Assembly: GCA_009924735.1 (NCBI GenBank)
Contig: RFQZ01000001.1
Coordinates: forward strand, 62,001-126,000
From: Flavobacteriia bacterium
Lineage (GTDB): Bacteria > Bacteroidota > Bacteroidia > Flavobacteriales_D > Crocinitomicaceae
Reading direction: 5' to 3'
DNA length: 64,000 bases
The translations under genes and the position numbers were made by a program. Below the pieces are notes generated by a model, which saw only the letters and a list, made by a program, of their open reading frames with translations, had not been told where the DNA came from and ran no database searches. Positions 34,016 to 43,610 of this stretch are shown piece by piece; position 1 is the stretch's first letter; each line of letters starts with the position of its first letter.

Positions 34016-34023
34016 TATCTTTG
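34016..34023 (+). promoter_or_regulatory. Bacteroidetes -7 element TATCTTTG
   Basis: TAnnTTTG match 22 bp upstream of ATG 34045. Confidence 0.45.
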
Positions 34024-34044
34024 AAATTCAAAAAAACATTCAAA

Positions 34045-34386
34045 ATGAAAAACCTTACCTTTTTACTCTTACTTGCAATCTTTACAAATTGTGGAACGAC
34101 CAAAAAACAATCAAAAAAAGACACAGCCACCCAACTGGTGAGTGCCACCGTAGGAATTATCCATGTGAATGAAGAGGGTTGTCCACTGTACATCGAGGTT
34201 ACTTCTGCATTAAACAACAATCAAACGGTACCTTTTGGCAAGGCTTATCCTTTGAATTTGGCAAACAACATGAAGAAGAAAGGCTTAAAAGTTGAGTTTA
34301 CCTATACGCTATCTAAAGCCATGCAACCTGAAGGATGTACGGCAGATGCAGTCATTCAATTGAATGAAATCAATGTAATTCCTTGA
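34045..34386 (+). CDS. Small lipoprotein, unknown function
   Basis: MKNLTFLLLLAIFTNCGTTKKQ, lipobox-like FTNC. Confidence 0.75.
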   Translation: MKNLTFLLLLAIFTNCGTTKKQSKKDTATQLVSATVGIIHVNEEGCPLYIEVTSALNNNQTVPFGKAYPLNLANNMKKKGLKVEFTYTLSKAMQPEGCTADAVIQLNEINVIP

Positions 34387-35320
34387 TTTTCATAAAGTCC
34401 ATACACAAATAACTCAGCGCTTTCCCAACAATTCTGTTTTCCATTTCATTACATGGTGCTGCTTCGGTGAGGTGTAGGTATGAAATTTTTGCTGGATCAA
34501 CGGATAAAAGCAATCCACGAATTTGGTCTAAGCCCCAACCTGATGGTGAATGGGCCGAGGAAGGCATGTTTTGAATGCAATCCATGTCAATTTCGAGCCC
34601 TATGTTTTGATCTTCTGACATCGCCTTGACGAAATCATTTTGGAGGTTTCTTTCACCGGTCAGGTAATCTTCATAAAAAGTCGCAAACACATTTTGATCG
34701 GCCATGAAATCGGCCATGAACGAATTCAAATAATAGACATGCAGACCCAGGACAGCATAGGACGTTAAGATTTTCTCTGCCATGGCATACGAAAAAGAAT
34801 TCCCACTGTGCCTTCTGTCTGTTTCACGGCAATCTGCGTGGGCATCTACATTTATGACGGACGAAGTGTTTTTTGTTTTAGAAGCCCAACGCATCAGCGG
34901 AAGTGCATTGTTATGTCCGCCGCCAATCACAACAGGAATTTGATCTGCAGTGACATTGTCAAGCAATATGGTTTCAATGAAATCATCCAATTCAGATACC
35001 CAACCGCTTGCATCGAAAGCATCCAAAGGGGAAGGACCAACCGATTTCACACAACCTAGAAGGGAAAAATCTTGCCCTTGGTATTGCATGGGAAGGAAAC
35101 AGTTCAAGAAGGCATCGAAAGCATTTTCAGCACCTAGCCGACCATAATTGGCATATGGACCTATCGATTCAGAGATGCCTAAAATTTTAAAACGCGTCTG
35201 CACAACCGCATTTGGTAGGTAATCGCCCACTTTGTATTCACCTTCACGCGAGGAAAATGAAAGTTCATTCAAGTACGCTTGAAATGGAATGAAGATAAAG
35301 TTACCGTTCGATGATTTCAT
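34370..35320 (-). CDS. Arginase/agmatinase/formiminoglutamase (ureohydrolase) family protein
   Basis: PVVIGGGHNNALPLMRW...INVDAHADCRETDRRHSGNSFSYAM...GLEIDMDCIQNMPSS. Confidence 0.9.
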   Translation of the reverse strand: MKSSNGNFIFIPFQAYLNELSFSSREGEYKVGDYLPNAVVQTRFKILGISESIGPYANYGRLGAENAFDAFLNCFLPMQYQGQDFSLLGCVKSVGPSPLDAFDASGWVSELDDFIETILLDNVTADQIPVVIGGGHNNALPLMRWASKTKNTSSVINVDAHADCRETDRRHSGNSFSYAMAEKILTSYAVLGLHVYYLNSFMADFMADQNVFATFYEDYLTGERNLQNDFVKAMSEDQNIGLEIDMDCIQNMPSSAHSPSGWGLDQIRGLLLSVDPAKISYLHLTEAAPCNEMENRIVGKALSYLCMDFMKIKELH

Positions 35321-35726
35321 AAACTTTCAATTTTTCAACGATCCAACCGGGTGTGCGCATGGGTTTTAACTGAGGGGTGGATACAAAAACCAAGGTGGTT
35401 TTTGCTTCTGTGATTTTCACGTTGCTTTCATTCCAAATTTCGTAGTGAAATTCCAAGGAGGCATTGTTGAGTTTTACCAATTGTGTAGTAAGGGTCAAGA
35501 GGTTGTCATATTTTGCGGGAAGCAAATAATTGATTTCCAAACTTTTTACAGGCAAAAGGATTCCCATTTGTTCGAGTTCACTGTAGACGATTCCAATCAT
35601 TCTCAGGCACTCCACTCTTCCCATTTCAAGGAACGCTGCATAGTTGCCATAATAGCAATATCCCATTTGATCGGTTTCGCTGTAACGAACCCTGAATTTT
35701 ATCGAATTTTGGCAGTGTAAATCCAC
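35301..35726 (-). CDS. Acyl-CoA thioesterase (4HBT hotdog fold)
   Basis: KFRVRYSETDQMGYCYYGNYAAFLEMGRVECLRMIGI. Confidence 0.92.
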   Translation of the reverse strand: MDLHCQNSIKFRVRYSETDQMGYCYYGNYAAFLEMGRVECLRMIGIVYSELEQMGILLPVKSLEINYLLPAKYDNLLTLTTQLVKLNNASLEFHYEIWNESNVKITEAKTTLVFVSTPQLKPMRTPGWIVEKLKVYEIIER

Positions 35727-35745
35727 CCTCGAAATTAAGATTTTA

Positions 35746-35776
35746 TTTTGTTATTAAGGAAAAAAGAGTACTTTTG
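35746..35776 (+). promoter_or_regulatory. Bacteroidetes-type promoter
   Basis: TTTTG (35746-35750), 18-nt spacer, TACTTTTG (35769-35776). Confidence 0.55.
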
Positions 35777-35838
35777 GCGTCCGCTTCTTATTTCACAGCG
35801 TCGTTTTTTTTCTTGCCCTCCACAAGTAAAAAAAAGAT

Positions 35839-35866
35839 AAAAGTCAATAGCAATTTGACTTTTTTA
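35839..35866 (+). terminator. Hairpin plus T-run between thioesterase and dnaA
   Basis: AAAAGTCAA-tagcaat-TTGACTTTTTT. Confidence 0.55.
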
Positions 35867-35985
35867 ATAAGATTTTTATGTGGATATTTGTTCACTCGAA
35901 ATTAACGATACATAACATTTAGTTAACATTGCTAAAAGTTTGTATTACAAGATATTAGTGTTATACTGTTAAAAGTTTTTTTATT

Positions 35986-37416
35986 ATGTTAAAGGATCAC
36001 GAAACGACATGGAAAGCATGTTTGAATGTCATTAAAGACAACATTTCATTACAAGCTTTTAAAGTGTGGTTTGAACCAATCATCCCTGTGAAATTGGAAA
36101 AGAGCATCCTTACGATACAAGTTCCTTCGCACTTTTTTTACGAGTGGTTGGAGCAGCATTACATCGGATTGCTCAGCAAGGTTATTAAAAAAGAAATTGG
36201 TTCAGAAGCAACGCTGGAATACAGCATTGTAATGGAAAGCAACAACCGTAATGCAACGCCTTACACGGTAAAACTTCCTACGCAAAACTCAAATGCCACC
36301 CGAAACACTCCAGTAAACGTTCCCATAGGCGCAACAGAGCATCAAATCCGTAACCCATTCATCATCCCAGGATTAAAGAAAGTGAACATTGAGTCTAACC
36401 TAATGCCCATTTTTACTTTCGAGAATTTTATTGAAGGAGATTGCAACCGTTTGGCACGTGCATCAGGATACGCGGTATCCAACAAGCCTGGCGGTACAGC
36501 CTTTAATCCTTTGTTAATTTATGGAGGCGTAGGACTTGGAAAAACGCACCTTGCCCATGCCATAGGCATTTCAATTAAGGAACAACATCCCAACAAAACG
36601 GTTCTTTACGTGCAATCAGAAAAATTTGCGCATCAATTCATCGATGCCATTAAGAACCAAACCACCAATGATTTCATCCATTTTTACCAAATGATGGACG
36701 TATTGATCATTGATGATGTTCAATTTTTTGCAGGCAAAGAACGTACACAAGATGTGTTCTTCAGCATTTTCAACCACCTTCACCAAAATGGCAAACAAAT
36801 CATTTTAACCTCTGACAAAGCACCGGTTGAAATGCAAGGAATGGAACAAAGGTTACTTTCTCGTTTCAAATGGGGATTAAGTGCGGACCTAACCATCCCA
36901 GATTTAGAGACCAGGATTGCCATTTTAGAAAAGAAAATGTACGGAAGTGGCATAGAGCTACCGAAAGAAGTTGTAGAATACTTGGCTTACTCCATTAACA
37001 CCAATGTTCGAGAAATTGAAGGCGCACTGAACACTTTGTTGGCGCAGGCTTCCTTGAATAAAAAATCCATCAACTTGGAATTGGCCAAGCAAATGGTTGA
37101 CAAATTTGTCAAAAACACCGCACGCGAAGTTTCCATTGAATACATTCAAAAAATTGTATGTGATTATTTCGATCTTCCAATCGAAATGTTGAAATCGAAA
37201 ACCCGCAAGCGCGAAGTGGTTCAAGCGAGACAAATCAGCATGTATTTCTCAAAGAAAATGACAAAATCTTCCTTGGCAAATATCGGTGCGCATTGTGGTG
37301 GTAAAGACCATGCTACCGTTTTGCATGCTTGCAGAACCGTTGTCAACCTTTCTGAAACAGACAAACAATTTCGTCATTACCTAGACGAATTGGAGAAGAA
37401 ATTAACCCTTCATTAA
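35986..37416 (+). CDS. dnaA: Chromosomal replication initiator protein DnaA
   Basis: NPLLIYGGVGLGKTHLAHAIG...LIIDDVQFFAGKERTQDVFFSIFNHLH...IGAHCGGKDHATVLHACRTV. Confidence 0.98.
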   Translation: MLKDHETTWKACLNVIKDNISLQAFKVWFEPIIPVKLEKSILTIQVPSHFFYEWLEQHYIGLLSKVIKKEIGSEATLEYSIVMESNNRNATPYTVKLPTQNSNATRNTPVNVPIGATEHQIRNPFIIPGLKKVNIESNLMPIFTFENFIEGDCNRLARASGYAVSNKPGGTAFNPLLIYGGVGLGKTHLAHAIGISIKEQHPNKTVLYVQSEKFAHQFIDAIKNQTTNDFIHFYQMMDVLIIDDVQFFAGKERTQDVFFSIFNHLHQNGKQIILTSDKAPVEMQGMEQRLLSRFKWGLSADLTIPDLETRIAILEKKMYGSGIELPKEVVEYLAYSINTNVREIEGALNTLLAQASLNKKSINLELAKQMVDKFVKNTAREVSIEYIQKIVCDYFDLPIEMLKSKTRKREVVQARQISMYFSKKMTKSSLANIGAHCGGKDHATVLHACRTVVNLSETDKQFRHYLDELEKKLTLH

Positions 37417-37431
37417 CCAATTGAGGTACAC

Positions 37432-38031
37432 ATGTACCTAACCATTACCCACAAAACGGAGCTTGCATTCGTAGAAAGCAAATCAAAATTCATTGGGATT
37501 CTCTTTCCATGCCCTCATCTAGATGCATTTAAAGCTGAATTAGCGAACGTAAAAACCACCTACCCCAACGCTTCCCATTATTGTTCCGCAGGTATTTTTG
37601 GAAACCCTTTTTCTCACCGATCATCTGACGACGGAGAACCTTCTGGATCCGCCGGAAATCCGATGCTTGGACAACTTCGCGCAGCAAACCTTGTGAATGT
37701 TGCTTGCATAGTAGTTAGGTATTATGGCGGAACAAAATTAGGCGTGCCCGGTTTAATTAAATCATACAAAGCAGCCTGTTTTCAAGCCATTGAACAAACT
37801 GAACGCATTCCATTTGTCAAAAAAAACATCCTCGAAATACGCGGGAACTATGAAATGCTTATGCGTTTTTACAGTAAAAATCACAAAAAAGGGTGGGAAA
37901 TGAAGACCCTAACCCTTGCATCGGAAATGGTCATACATGCCCTTCTCGAAGCGGAAGCTATGGAAGATTTCAAAAATAACTTAACTTTATTTCCGCTTTT
38001 GGAATTTGACGTAGTCCCTGAAAATCAATAA
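37432..38031 (+). CDS. YigZ/IMPACT family protein
   Basis: SKFIGILFPC...SHYCSAGIFG...RSSDDGEPSGSAGNPMLGQL...CIVVRYYGGTKLGVPGLIKSYKAA. Confidence 0.93.
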   Translation: MYLTITHKTELAFVESKSKFIGILFPCPHLDAFKAELANVKTTYPNASHYCSAGIFGNPFSHRSSDDGEPSGSAGNPMLGQLRAANLVNVACIVVRYYGGTKLGVPGLIKSYKAACFQAIEQTERIPFVKKNILEIRGNYEMLMRFYSKNHKKGWEMKTLTLASEMVIHALLEAEAMEDFKNNLTLFPLLEFDVVPENQ

Positions 38032-38032
38032 G

Positions 38033-38746
38033 ATGTGTTATAGCAACTCAAGTACTTCGACCAATGTTAGCTTAGGTAAAAAATTCAATCGACCGGTTGA
38101 CCATTTGCCTGATACACCCCCCTTGCACTTTGTCTCTGGTTTTCATTTCCCAAAATGGAGAATCGTTACCCAGGAGGCGATAGAAATCATGCAATGGGGA
38201 CTTATTCCACGATGGTTTAAGGATGTAGATTGGAAAAGCATCGCATCCAAAACACTCAACGCCAGAATAGAAACCCTAGCCGAAAAACCGAGTTTTAAAC
38301 ATTTGATAGCCTCCCAACGTTGCATTGTTCCATCGAATGGATTTTTTGAGTGGCAGACCAGGGGAAAGGAAAAAATACCTTATTTCATAGCGCCAAAAGA
38401 CGAGGAATTGTTTTGCATGGCGGGACTTTTCGACCAATGGACCGCTCCCGACACGGGTGAAACAATGCGTTCCTTTACCATCCTAACCACCGAGGCCAAT
38501 GAACTTATGGCCGAAATTCACAATGAGAAAAAAAGAATGCCTTATGTATTGAAACCAGAAGACTGTTTAAACTACCTAGAAAACAGCCATTTACCGATTA
38601 ATTTTTCGGATTTCCCTTTGATTTTGGAGGAAGAAATGCATGCCCATCGCATTGATAAGAAACTCCTTTTGTCTGAAAACGCAAACCAAGAAGCTGTGAA
38701 AGCAATTTTTGTTGATAATATTGGAGAACAAAGTAGCCTATTCTAG
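38033..38746 (+). CDS. SOS response-associated peptidase (SRAP/HMCES family)
   Basis: MCYSNSSTS...IMQWGLIPRWFKD...NARIETLAEKPSFKHLIASQRCIVPSNGFFEWQ; catalytic Cys2. Confidence 0.95.
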   Translation: MCYSNSSTSTNVSLGKKFNRPVDHLPDTPPLHFVSGFHFPKWRIVTQEAIEIMQWGLIPRWFKDVDWKSIASKTLNARIETLAEKPSFKHLIASQRCIVPSNGFFEWQTRGKEKIPYFIAPKDEELFCMAGLFDQWTAPDTGETMRSFTILTTEANELMAEIHNEKKRMPYVLKPEDCLNYLENSHLPINFSDFPLILEEEMHAHRIDKKLLLSENANQEAVKAIFVDNIGEQSSLF

Positions 38747-38778
38747 CTAGATGATATTAATTTTGTGAAGTTGTAACC

Positions 38779-39447
38779 ATGAAAATTACCCATCTTCTTT
38801 TTATTCTTCCTTTCTTTTTTTGCGGATGCATAGAAATCATTGATGACATCACGGTACACAATGATGGAACGGGCTCCTTTAAGTATTCCATTAACCTAAG
38901 TTCCAGTAAAATAAAGGTAAATTCCATTTTAGCTTTGGACAGTCTGAATGGAAAAAAAGTCCCTGACATGGGAGAGATTGTGGAAAAAATTCAAACCTTT
39001 AAAAATACCTTGGAAACACAACCTGGGATCTCAAATGTCAAGACTGAATTCAATCAAGTTGAATTTATTCTGAAGGTTTCGTGTGATTTTACCAACGTAG
39101 TTGCTTTGCAAAATGGGATAAAAGAAACCCTTGTGGCAATAAGCAAGGAGAAAAATACCGAGATCTACAATTCAAATTGGATTACTTGGGATGGCAAAAC
39201 CCTTAGCCGTTTGATTCCCAACGCCATTGCTGTAAAAGCCAAAACCTATGAAAACTCAGACATGGATTTATTGAAGAACGGGAGCTACACAAGCATTTCA
39301 CGCTTTGACCGTGCCATCGATAAAACCACCAATGTGAATGCTAAAATTAATCCTTCGAAAACAGCTACCATGCTTCGTGTCAACACGTATGATTTACGTC
39401 AAAACAATCACCTGATCGAGAATACCATATCTTTAACGCCTAACTAG
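38779..39447 (+). CDS. Lipoprotein, unknown function
   Basis: MKITHLLFILPFFFCGCIEIIDDITVHNDGTGSFKYSINL; lipobox FCGC. Confidence 0.75.
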   Translation: MKITHLLFILPFFFCGCIEIIDDITVHNDGTGSFKYSINLSSSKIKVNSILALDSLNGKKVPDMGEIVEKIQTFKNTLETQPGISNVKTEFNQVEFILKVSCDFTNVVALQNGIKETLVAISKEKNTEIYNSNWITWDGKTLSRLIPNAIAVKAKTYENSDMDLLKNGSYTSISRFDRAIDKTTNVNAKINPSKTATMLRVNTYDLRQNNHLIENTISLTPN

Positions 39448-39449
39448 GT

Positions 39450-41252
39450 ATGAAACAAACCCTTATTGTACTTTTTTCCTTTGTATGGCTGCATTTGAAT
39501 GCCCAAAAATCTGAGCAAATCATCCCCCAGGAAGCCGTTACTGTTTTTAGCATCAACAACATCAGCTTGCTGCAAAAAGTCACCATCGATGAATTGATCG
39601 AATATGACTTCATGGATGAAATCCACCAAGAATTGTTTGACGGTTCCACCGATCAGAAGTCTTTGAAAGACGCGGGGATAGATTTTGACCAACGGTTAAA
39701 CATATTTTACGGAAAAAACCTTAAGTATGAGCTTTCTGGATTCACCTTCGGACTGAAAAACAAAACCGATTTGTTCAAGGTGTTTGATGATTTCGACGCC
39801 ATGGAAAGTCCGTATAAAAATGTGGATGTTTACGGATCCTTCTTCAATAACTTAATTATCCAAAACCAAGCTGCCATTTTGGTGCGAGTTGAACCCCTCG
39901 AGTCACATGTCTTGGAGGTGACAGATTCCATTTGGTATTCCCGGGGGAATCTTTCTCCTTATTATGCTGATTTTGAGAATGGGGAAGACAATCCGGATGA
40001 TAATGTTATGAATCAGGAAATTGACATGGACATCCTTACCAAAAACTACAATGAAATGAGGGACAGTGTTCAATTTATCCTTCAGAATGCCTACTTCAAA
40101 GAGGTGATGGAAGGATTGTTCGTACAACGTAAATCACTTTATTCCCAAGCGCCCCAGTTTCAAGAACAGTTAACACATACGACAGAAGGTATTTTCTATA
40201 TGGACAATGCACGTAATTTTGAAAAAACAAATAACCTATGGTATTTGAAAACCGTCCTTCCTTCCCTGTATACCGACATACAGGAAATTTATGAAGGCAA
40301 TATAATTGTTGGTGACCTCATCCTTAAGGACCACAACATCGAATTTCAAATTACAGCAAAATATGGCGAGAAATTAGGTTCGATTTACCAGGAAATGAAC
40401 GATTCTAAATTCGATAAGAACATAACAAAATACATCAAAGAGGACCAAGCTGCTTATTTCACTTACAACATAAACTTGCGCAAAGCTTATGACAAAGCGT
40501 TTGAGGTGATTGTTCCTATTTTGAGCAAGGAGAAAAACCAGGACATCTCGATGAATGTATTGTTCTTGAAATTAGCAAATGAATTTGTAAACAAAGATGC
40601 CCTGTTCAACACCTACAAAGGAAGCATGTTCGGAACCTTTAACGGAATTCAAAAAGTAAAAACCAAAAAAATCGAATTCTTTTACGATGAAGTCACCTTT
40701 GAATATGGGGAAAGAACTTCAGAAGCAGAAGAAGACATGCCCATTTTCACGTTGGGATTCACGACCGACCGTCCCGACATCCCAGAATTGGTTCTTTCAC
40801 ACCTAAGCCAAGTAACCAGTAAATTCGAGAAAAAGGAAAATTATTGGATTTATAACAACGCGATTTTTGAATCGGCACCGGTTTACCTCATCAATAAAAA
40901 CGGTTTGTTGATTGTTACCAATGACAAAGATTTGGCAGACAACCATTCCAACGGCTATGGCGCTGAATCGATTTCAAAAAAAGCGGTAAAAGCCATCAAG
41001 AACTCAGGATTTATGACGGCTGCTGCAGACATCAAAATTGCCGCAAGCAAATTCCCGACAGACTTGTTACAACCAGAACAACAAAGATTGATTGAATCTC
41101 TGAAAGGAAAATCGGGAAATATGAAACTCACTTCCTCTGATACCTCCAGTAACCAAACCAATGTTTCCTTGGTGTATTCGTATGAAGGCCAAGAAAATTC
41201 CGGGAAACATTTATTGGATTTGTTAAACACAATGTATTTGCTGACCAAGTAA
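39450..41252 (+). CDS. Large secreted protein, DUF4836-like
   Basis: Signal peptide MKQTLIVLFSFVWLHLNAQ; IIPQEAVTVFSINNISLLQKVTIDELIEYDFMDEI. Confidence 0.6.
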   Translation: MKQTLIVLFSFVWLHLNAQKSEQIIPQEAVTVFSINNISLLQKVTIDELIEYDFMDEIHQELFDGSTDQKSLKDAGIDFDQRLNIFYGKNLKYELSGFTFGLKNKTDLFKVFDDFDAMESPYKNVDVYGSFFNNLIIQNQAAILVRVEPLESHVLEVTDSIWYSRGNLSPYYADFENGEDNPDDNVMNQEIDMDILTKNYNEMRDSVQFILQNAYFKEVMEGLFVQRKSLYSQAPQFQEQLTHTTEGIFYMDNARNFEKTNNLWYLKTVLPSLYTDIQEIYEGNIIVGDLILKDHNIEFQITAKYGEKLGSIYQEMNDSKFDKNITKYIKEDQAAYFTYNINLRKAYDKAFEVIVPILSKEKNQDISMNVLFLKLANEFVNKDALFNTYKGSMFGTFNGIQKVKTKKIEFFYDEVTFEYGERTSEAEEDMPIFTLGFTTDRPDIPELVLSHLSQVTSKFEKKENYWIYNNAIFESAPVYLINKNGLLIVTNDKDLADNHSNGYGAESISKKAVKAIKNSGFMTAAADIKIAASKFPTDLLQPEQQRLIESLKGKSGNMKLTSSDTSSNQTNVSLVYSYEGQENSGKHLLDLLNTMYLLTK

Positions 41253-42620
41253 GTGAAAAACATAAACAAAGGATTTTTTTTCATCATCTTAACCCTGTTT
41301 TTAGGGGCAATTCTCTATTTCCGAAATGATTTGTTTTTAGGTAAGCAATCCCCCAGAATGGTCGACCGTTTGCCGCATGCAGATGTGTTGGCAAGGGTAA
41401 AATTTCTTGACCTCTCGAAGGAATTGAACGCCATTCTGTTCAAATACAAATTGCCTATACGTGAATTTGCGGCCCCCGATTTTCTTTTAAGTCAGGCGAA
41501 AAACAGTGGTTTGGATGTGCAAAAGAACGTATACATCTTCGCGTCCAAAGACCAGTCCGAATGGGGAGGAATGGTTTCTGTGACGGACAGCGCTAAAATC
41601 ATTGATGCCGTGGACCGATTTCGAAAAAACACCCAAGTGTTGGATTCATCGGAAAACGGGATTCGGATTTTTCATTTTCCTGAAATGAACCTCAGTGTTT
41701 CCTATGAAAATTCGTACTTACTCATTTATTCAGGCAACTTACTCAAAAAAAGATTGGCTGAAATTCATGATTCTGAATACGGTAACATCAGAAGTTCATG
41801 GAAAAAGTTTCTGGCCCTTAAAAAATTCAATCAAGAAAAGTTGGTGGTCTTTTTATCTGGAAAACCCTTGAAAGACTATGGGTTTGACTACGCCTTGTTC
41901 GCCCATGACAATGATACCTTGAATGTGAATGTTAAGTTTTACCTGGCAAGTAAGGATGCCCTCGGATACACCTTAAAGACAAATGGAAGAGGCCTGCCCT
42001 TGGGAAATGAAAAATCAAAATCCATCGAATTGCATCTAAACAAGCCATTTTTACCCGGTAAATCAGGGGATGCGCTGAAGAAACAATTGGTCACCATGGG
42101 AAAAAAAATAGGATTTCCTACCCTCGCGTTTTTAGATGCCTGGGAAGGCGATTTGTCCTTTCGAGAAGGGGGAACGGTAAAATCCAAACAACGAATCATT
42201 GTTTCTGAATTGGATGAGGATTTCAATGTTCGCGAAGTGACAAAATTTCAAGACATCGAGGTGCCTGGGTACTCGATTGCATTTAACATGAATGAAAAGG
42301 GACCTCAATTTATAAACACCTTGTTTCAAAAAGGATTGCTCCGAACGGAAGAAAATAAGTTGCGGTTTTTGTTTTCACCATTGCTCACCTTGCGAAAAAT
42401 GGACAGTTATTATTTCTTCACTTCTTCTTTGCGCACGCCTAAGTTGGTTGATCAATCTGAAAATCATGTGCAATGGAATTATGAAGGGAGTCCATTTCGA
42501 GTGGACCTCAAAAAAGCATCTCCTCAAGGAATTGAAGGTACCCTGATGCTTCCTGCAAAACAATTGATTTTGAAACTGCAAAAACGAAATGCTAAAAAAT
42601 CAATCGGCAGTATTTTCTAA
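41253..42620 (+). CDS. Membrane-anchored protein of unknown function (GTG start)
   Basis: N-terminal TM segment NINKGFFFIILTLFLGAILYF; directly abuts the previous gene. Confidence 0.7.
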   Translation: MKNINKGFFFIILTLFLGAILYFRNDLFLGKQSPRMVDRLPHADVLARVKFLDLSKELNAILFKYKLPIREFAAPDFLLSQAKNSGLDVQKNVYIFASKDQSEWGGMVSVTDSAKIIDAVDRFRKNTQVLDSSENGIRIFHFPEMNLSVSYENSYLLIYSGNLLKKRLAEIHDSEYGNIRSSWKKFLALKKFNQEKLVVFLSGKPLKDYGFDYALFAHDNDTLNVNVKFYLASKDALGYTLKTNGRGLPLGNEKSKSIELHLNKPFLPGKSGDALKKQLVTMGKKIGFPTLAFLDAWEGDLSFREGGTVKSKQRIIVSELDEDFNVREVTKFQDIEVPGYSIAFNMNEKGPQFINTLFQKGLLRTEENKLRFLFSPLLTLRKMDSYYFFTSSLRTPKLVDQSENHVQWNYEGSPFRVDLKKASPQGIEGTLMLPAKQLILKLQKRNAKKSIGSIF

Positions 42621-43610
42621 AGCGAAGTCGATGTTTAAATAGGTATTTTTTACCTCTTCAAGAATGCTTAGCACTTCCTCCAGTTCTGAAGATGTCACCA
42701 AACGGGTTTTGAAATCTTTAAAATGTGGAATTCCTCTGAAGTAATTTCCATAGTGACGTTTCATTTCTGCAATGCCAACCTTGTTTCCTTTCCATTTGAT
42801 GCTCATTGCCAAGTGATCTTCCACAGCGGAAACACGCGCATCCATGGTGGGAGGGTCTATCATAATCCCTGAATTCACATAGGTTTTAATTTCGTTAAAA
42901 ATCCATGGATACCCAATCGAAGCGCGACCAATCATAACGCCATCGACACCATACCTTTCCTTGAATTCCTTTGCTTTTTGTGGCGAATCAATGTCTCCAT
43001 TTCCAAAGATGGGAATGTGCATTCTCGGATTGTTTTTCACTTCGCCTATCAGCGTCCAATCTGCGTCGCCCTTGTACATCTGTTTTCGGGTTCTTCCATG
43101 GATGGAAAGTGCTTCAATGCCAATGTCCTGCAAACGTTCCGCATTGTCGACAATGTTTTTTGTTGAATCGTCCCAACCCAATCGGGTTTTAACGGTAACG
43201 GGAATTTTCACTGCGTTTACAACCGCCTGGGTCATTTTCACCATCTTCGGGATGTCTTGTAAAATACCAGCTCCGGCACCTTTGCATGCGACTTTTTTCA
43301 CGGGACAACCATAATTGATGTCCAATAAATCCGGGTTAACTTTTTCGATGATTTCTGCTGCGTGTACCATGCTTTGAATGTCAGAACCAAAAATTTGGAT
43401 GCCAATGGGTCTTTCATATTCGAAAATATCCATCTTTTGGACACTTTTCGCTGCGTCTCGAATCAAACCTTCAGAGGAGATAAATTCTGTGTACATTAAA
43501 TCTGCACCATGTTTTTTACACAAGGCACGAAAAGGAGGATCGCTTACATCTTCCATGGGGGCAAGCAACAGCGGAAAATCGCCCAATAAAATATCCCTGA
43601 TTTTTACCAT
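42600..43610 (-). CDS. dusB: tRNA-dihydrouridine synthase
   Basis: PLLLAPMEDVSDPPFRALCKKHGADLMYTEFISSEGL...DINYGCPVKKVACKGAGAGIL...IHGRTRKQMYKGDADW. Confidence 0.95.
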   Translation of the reverse strand: MVKIRDILLGDFPLLLAPMEDVSDPPFRALCKKHGADLMYTEFISSEGLIRDAAKSVQKMDIFEYERPIGIQIFGSDIQSMVHAAEIIEKVNPDLLDINYGCPVKKVACKGAGAGILQDIPKMVKMTQAVVNAVKIPVTVKTRLGWDDSTKNIVDNAERLQDIGIEALSIHGRTRKQMYKGDADWTLIGEVKNNPRMHIPIFGNGDIDSPQKAKEFKERYGVDGVMIGRASIGYPWIFNEIKTYVNSGIMIDPPTMDARVSAVEDHLAMSIKWKGNKVGIAEMKRHYGNYFRGIPHFKDFKTRLVTSSELEEVLSILEEVKNTYLNIDFALENTAD

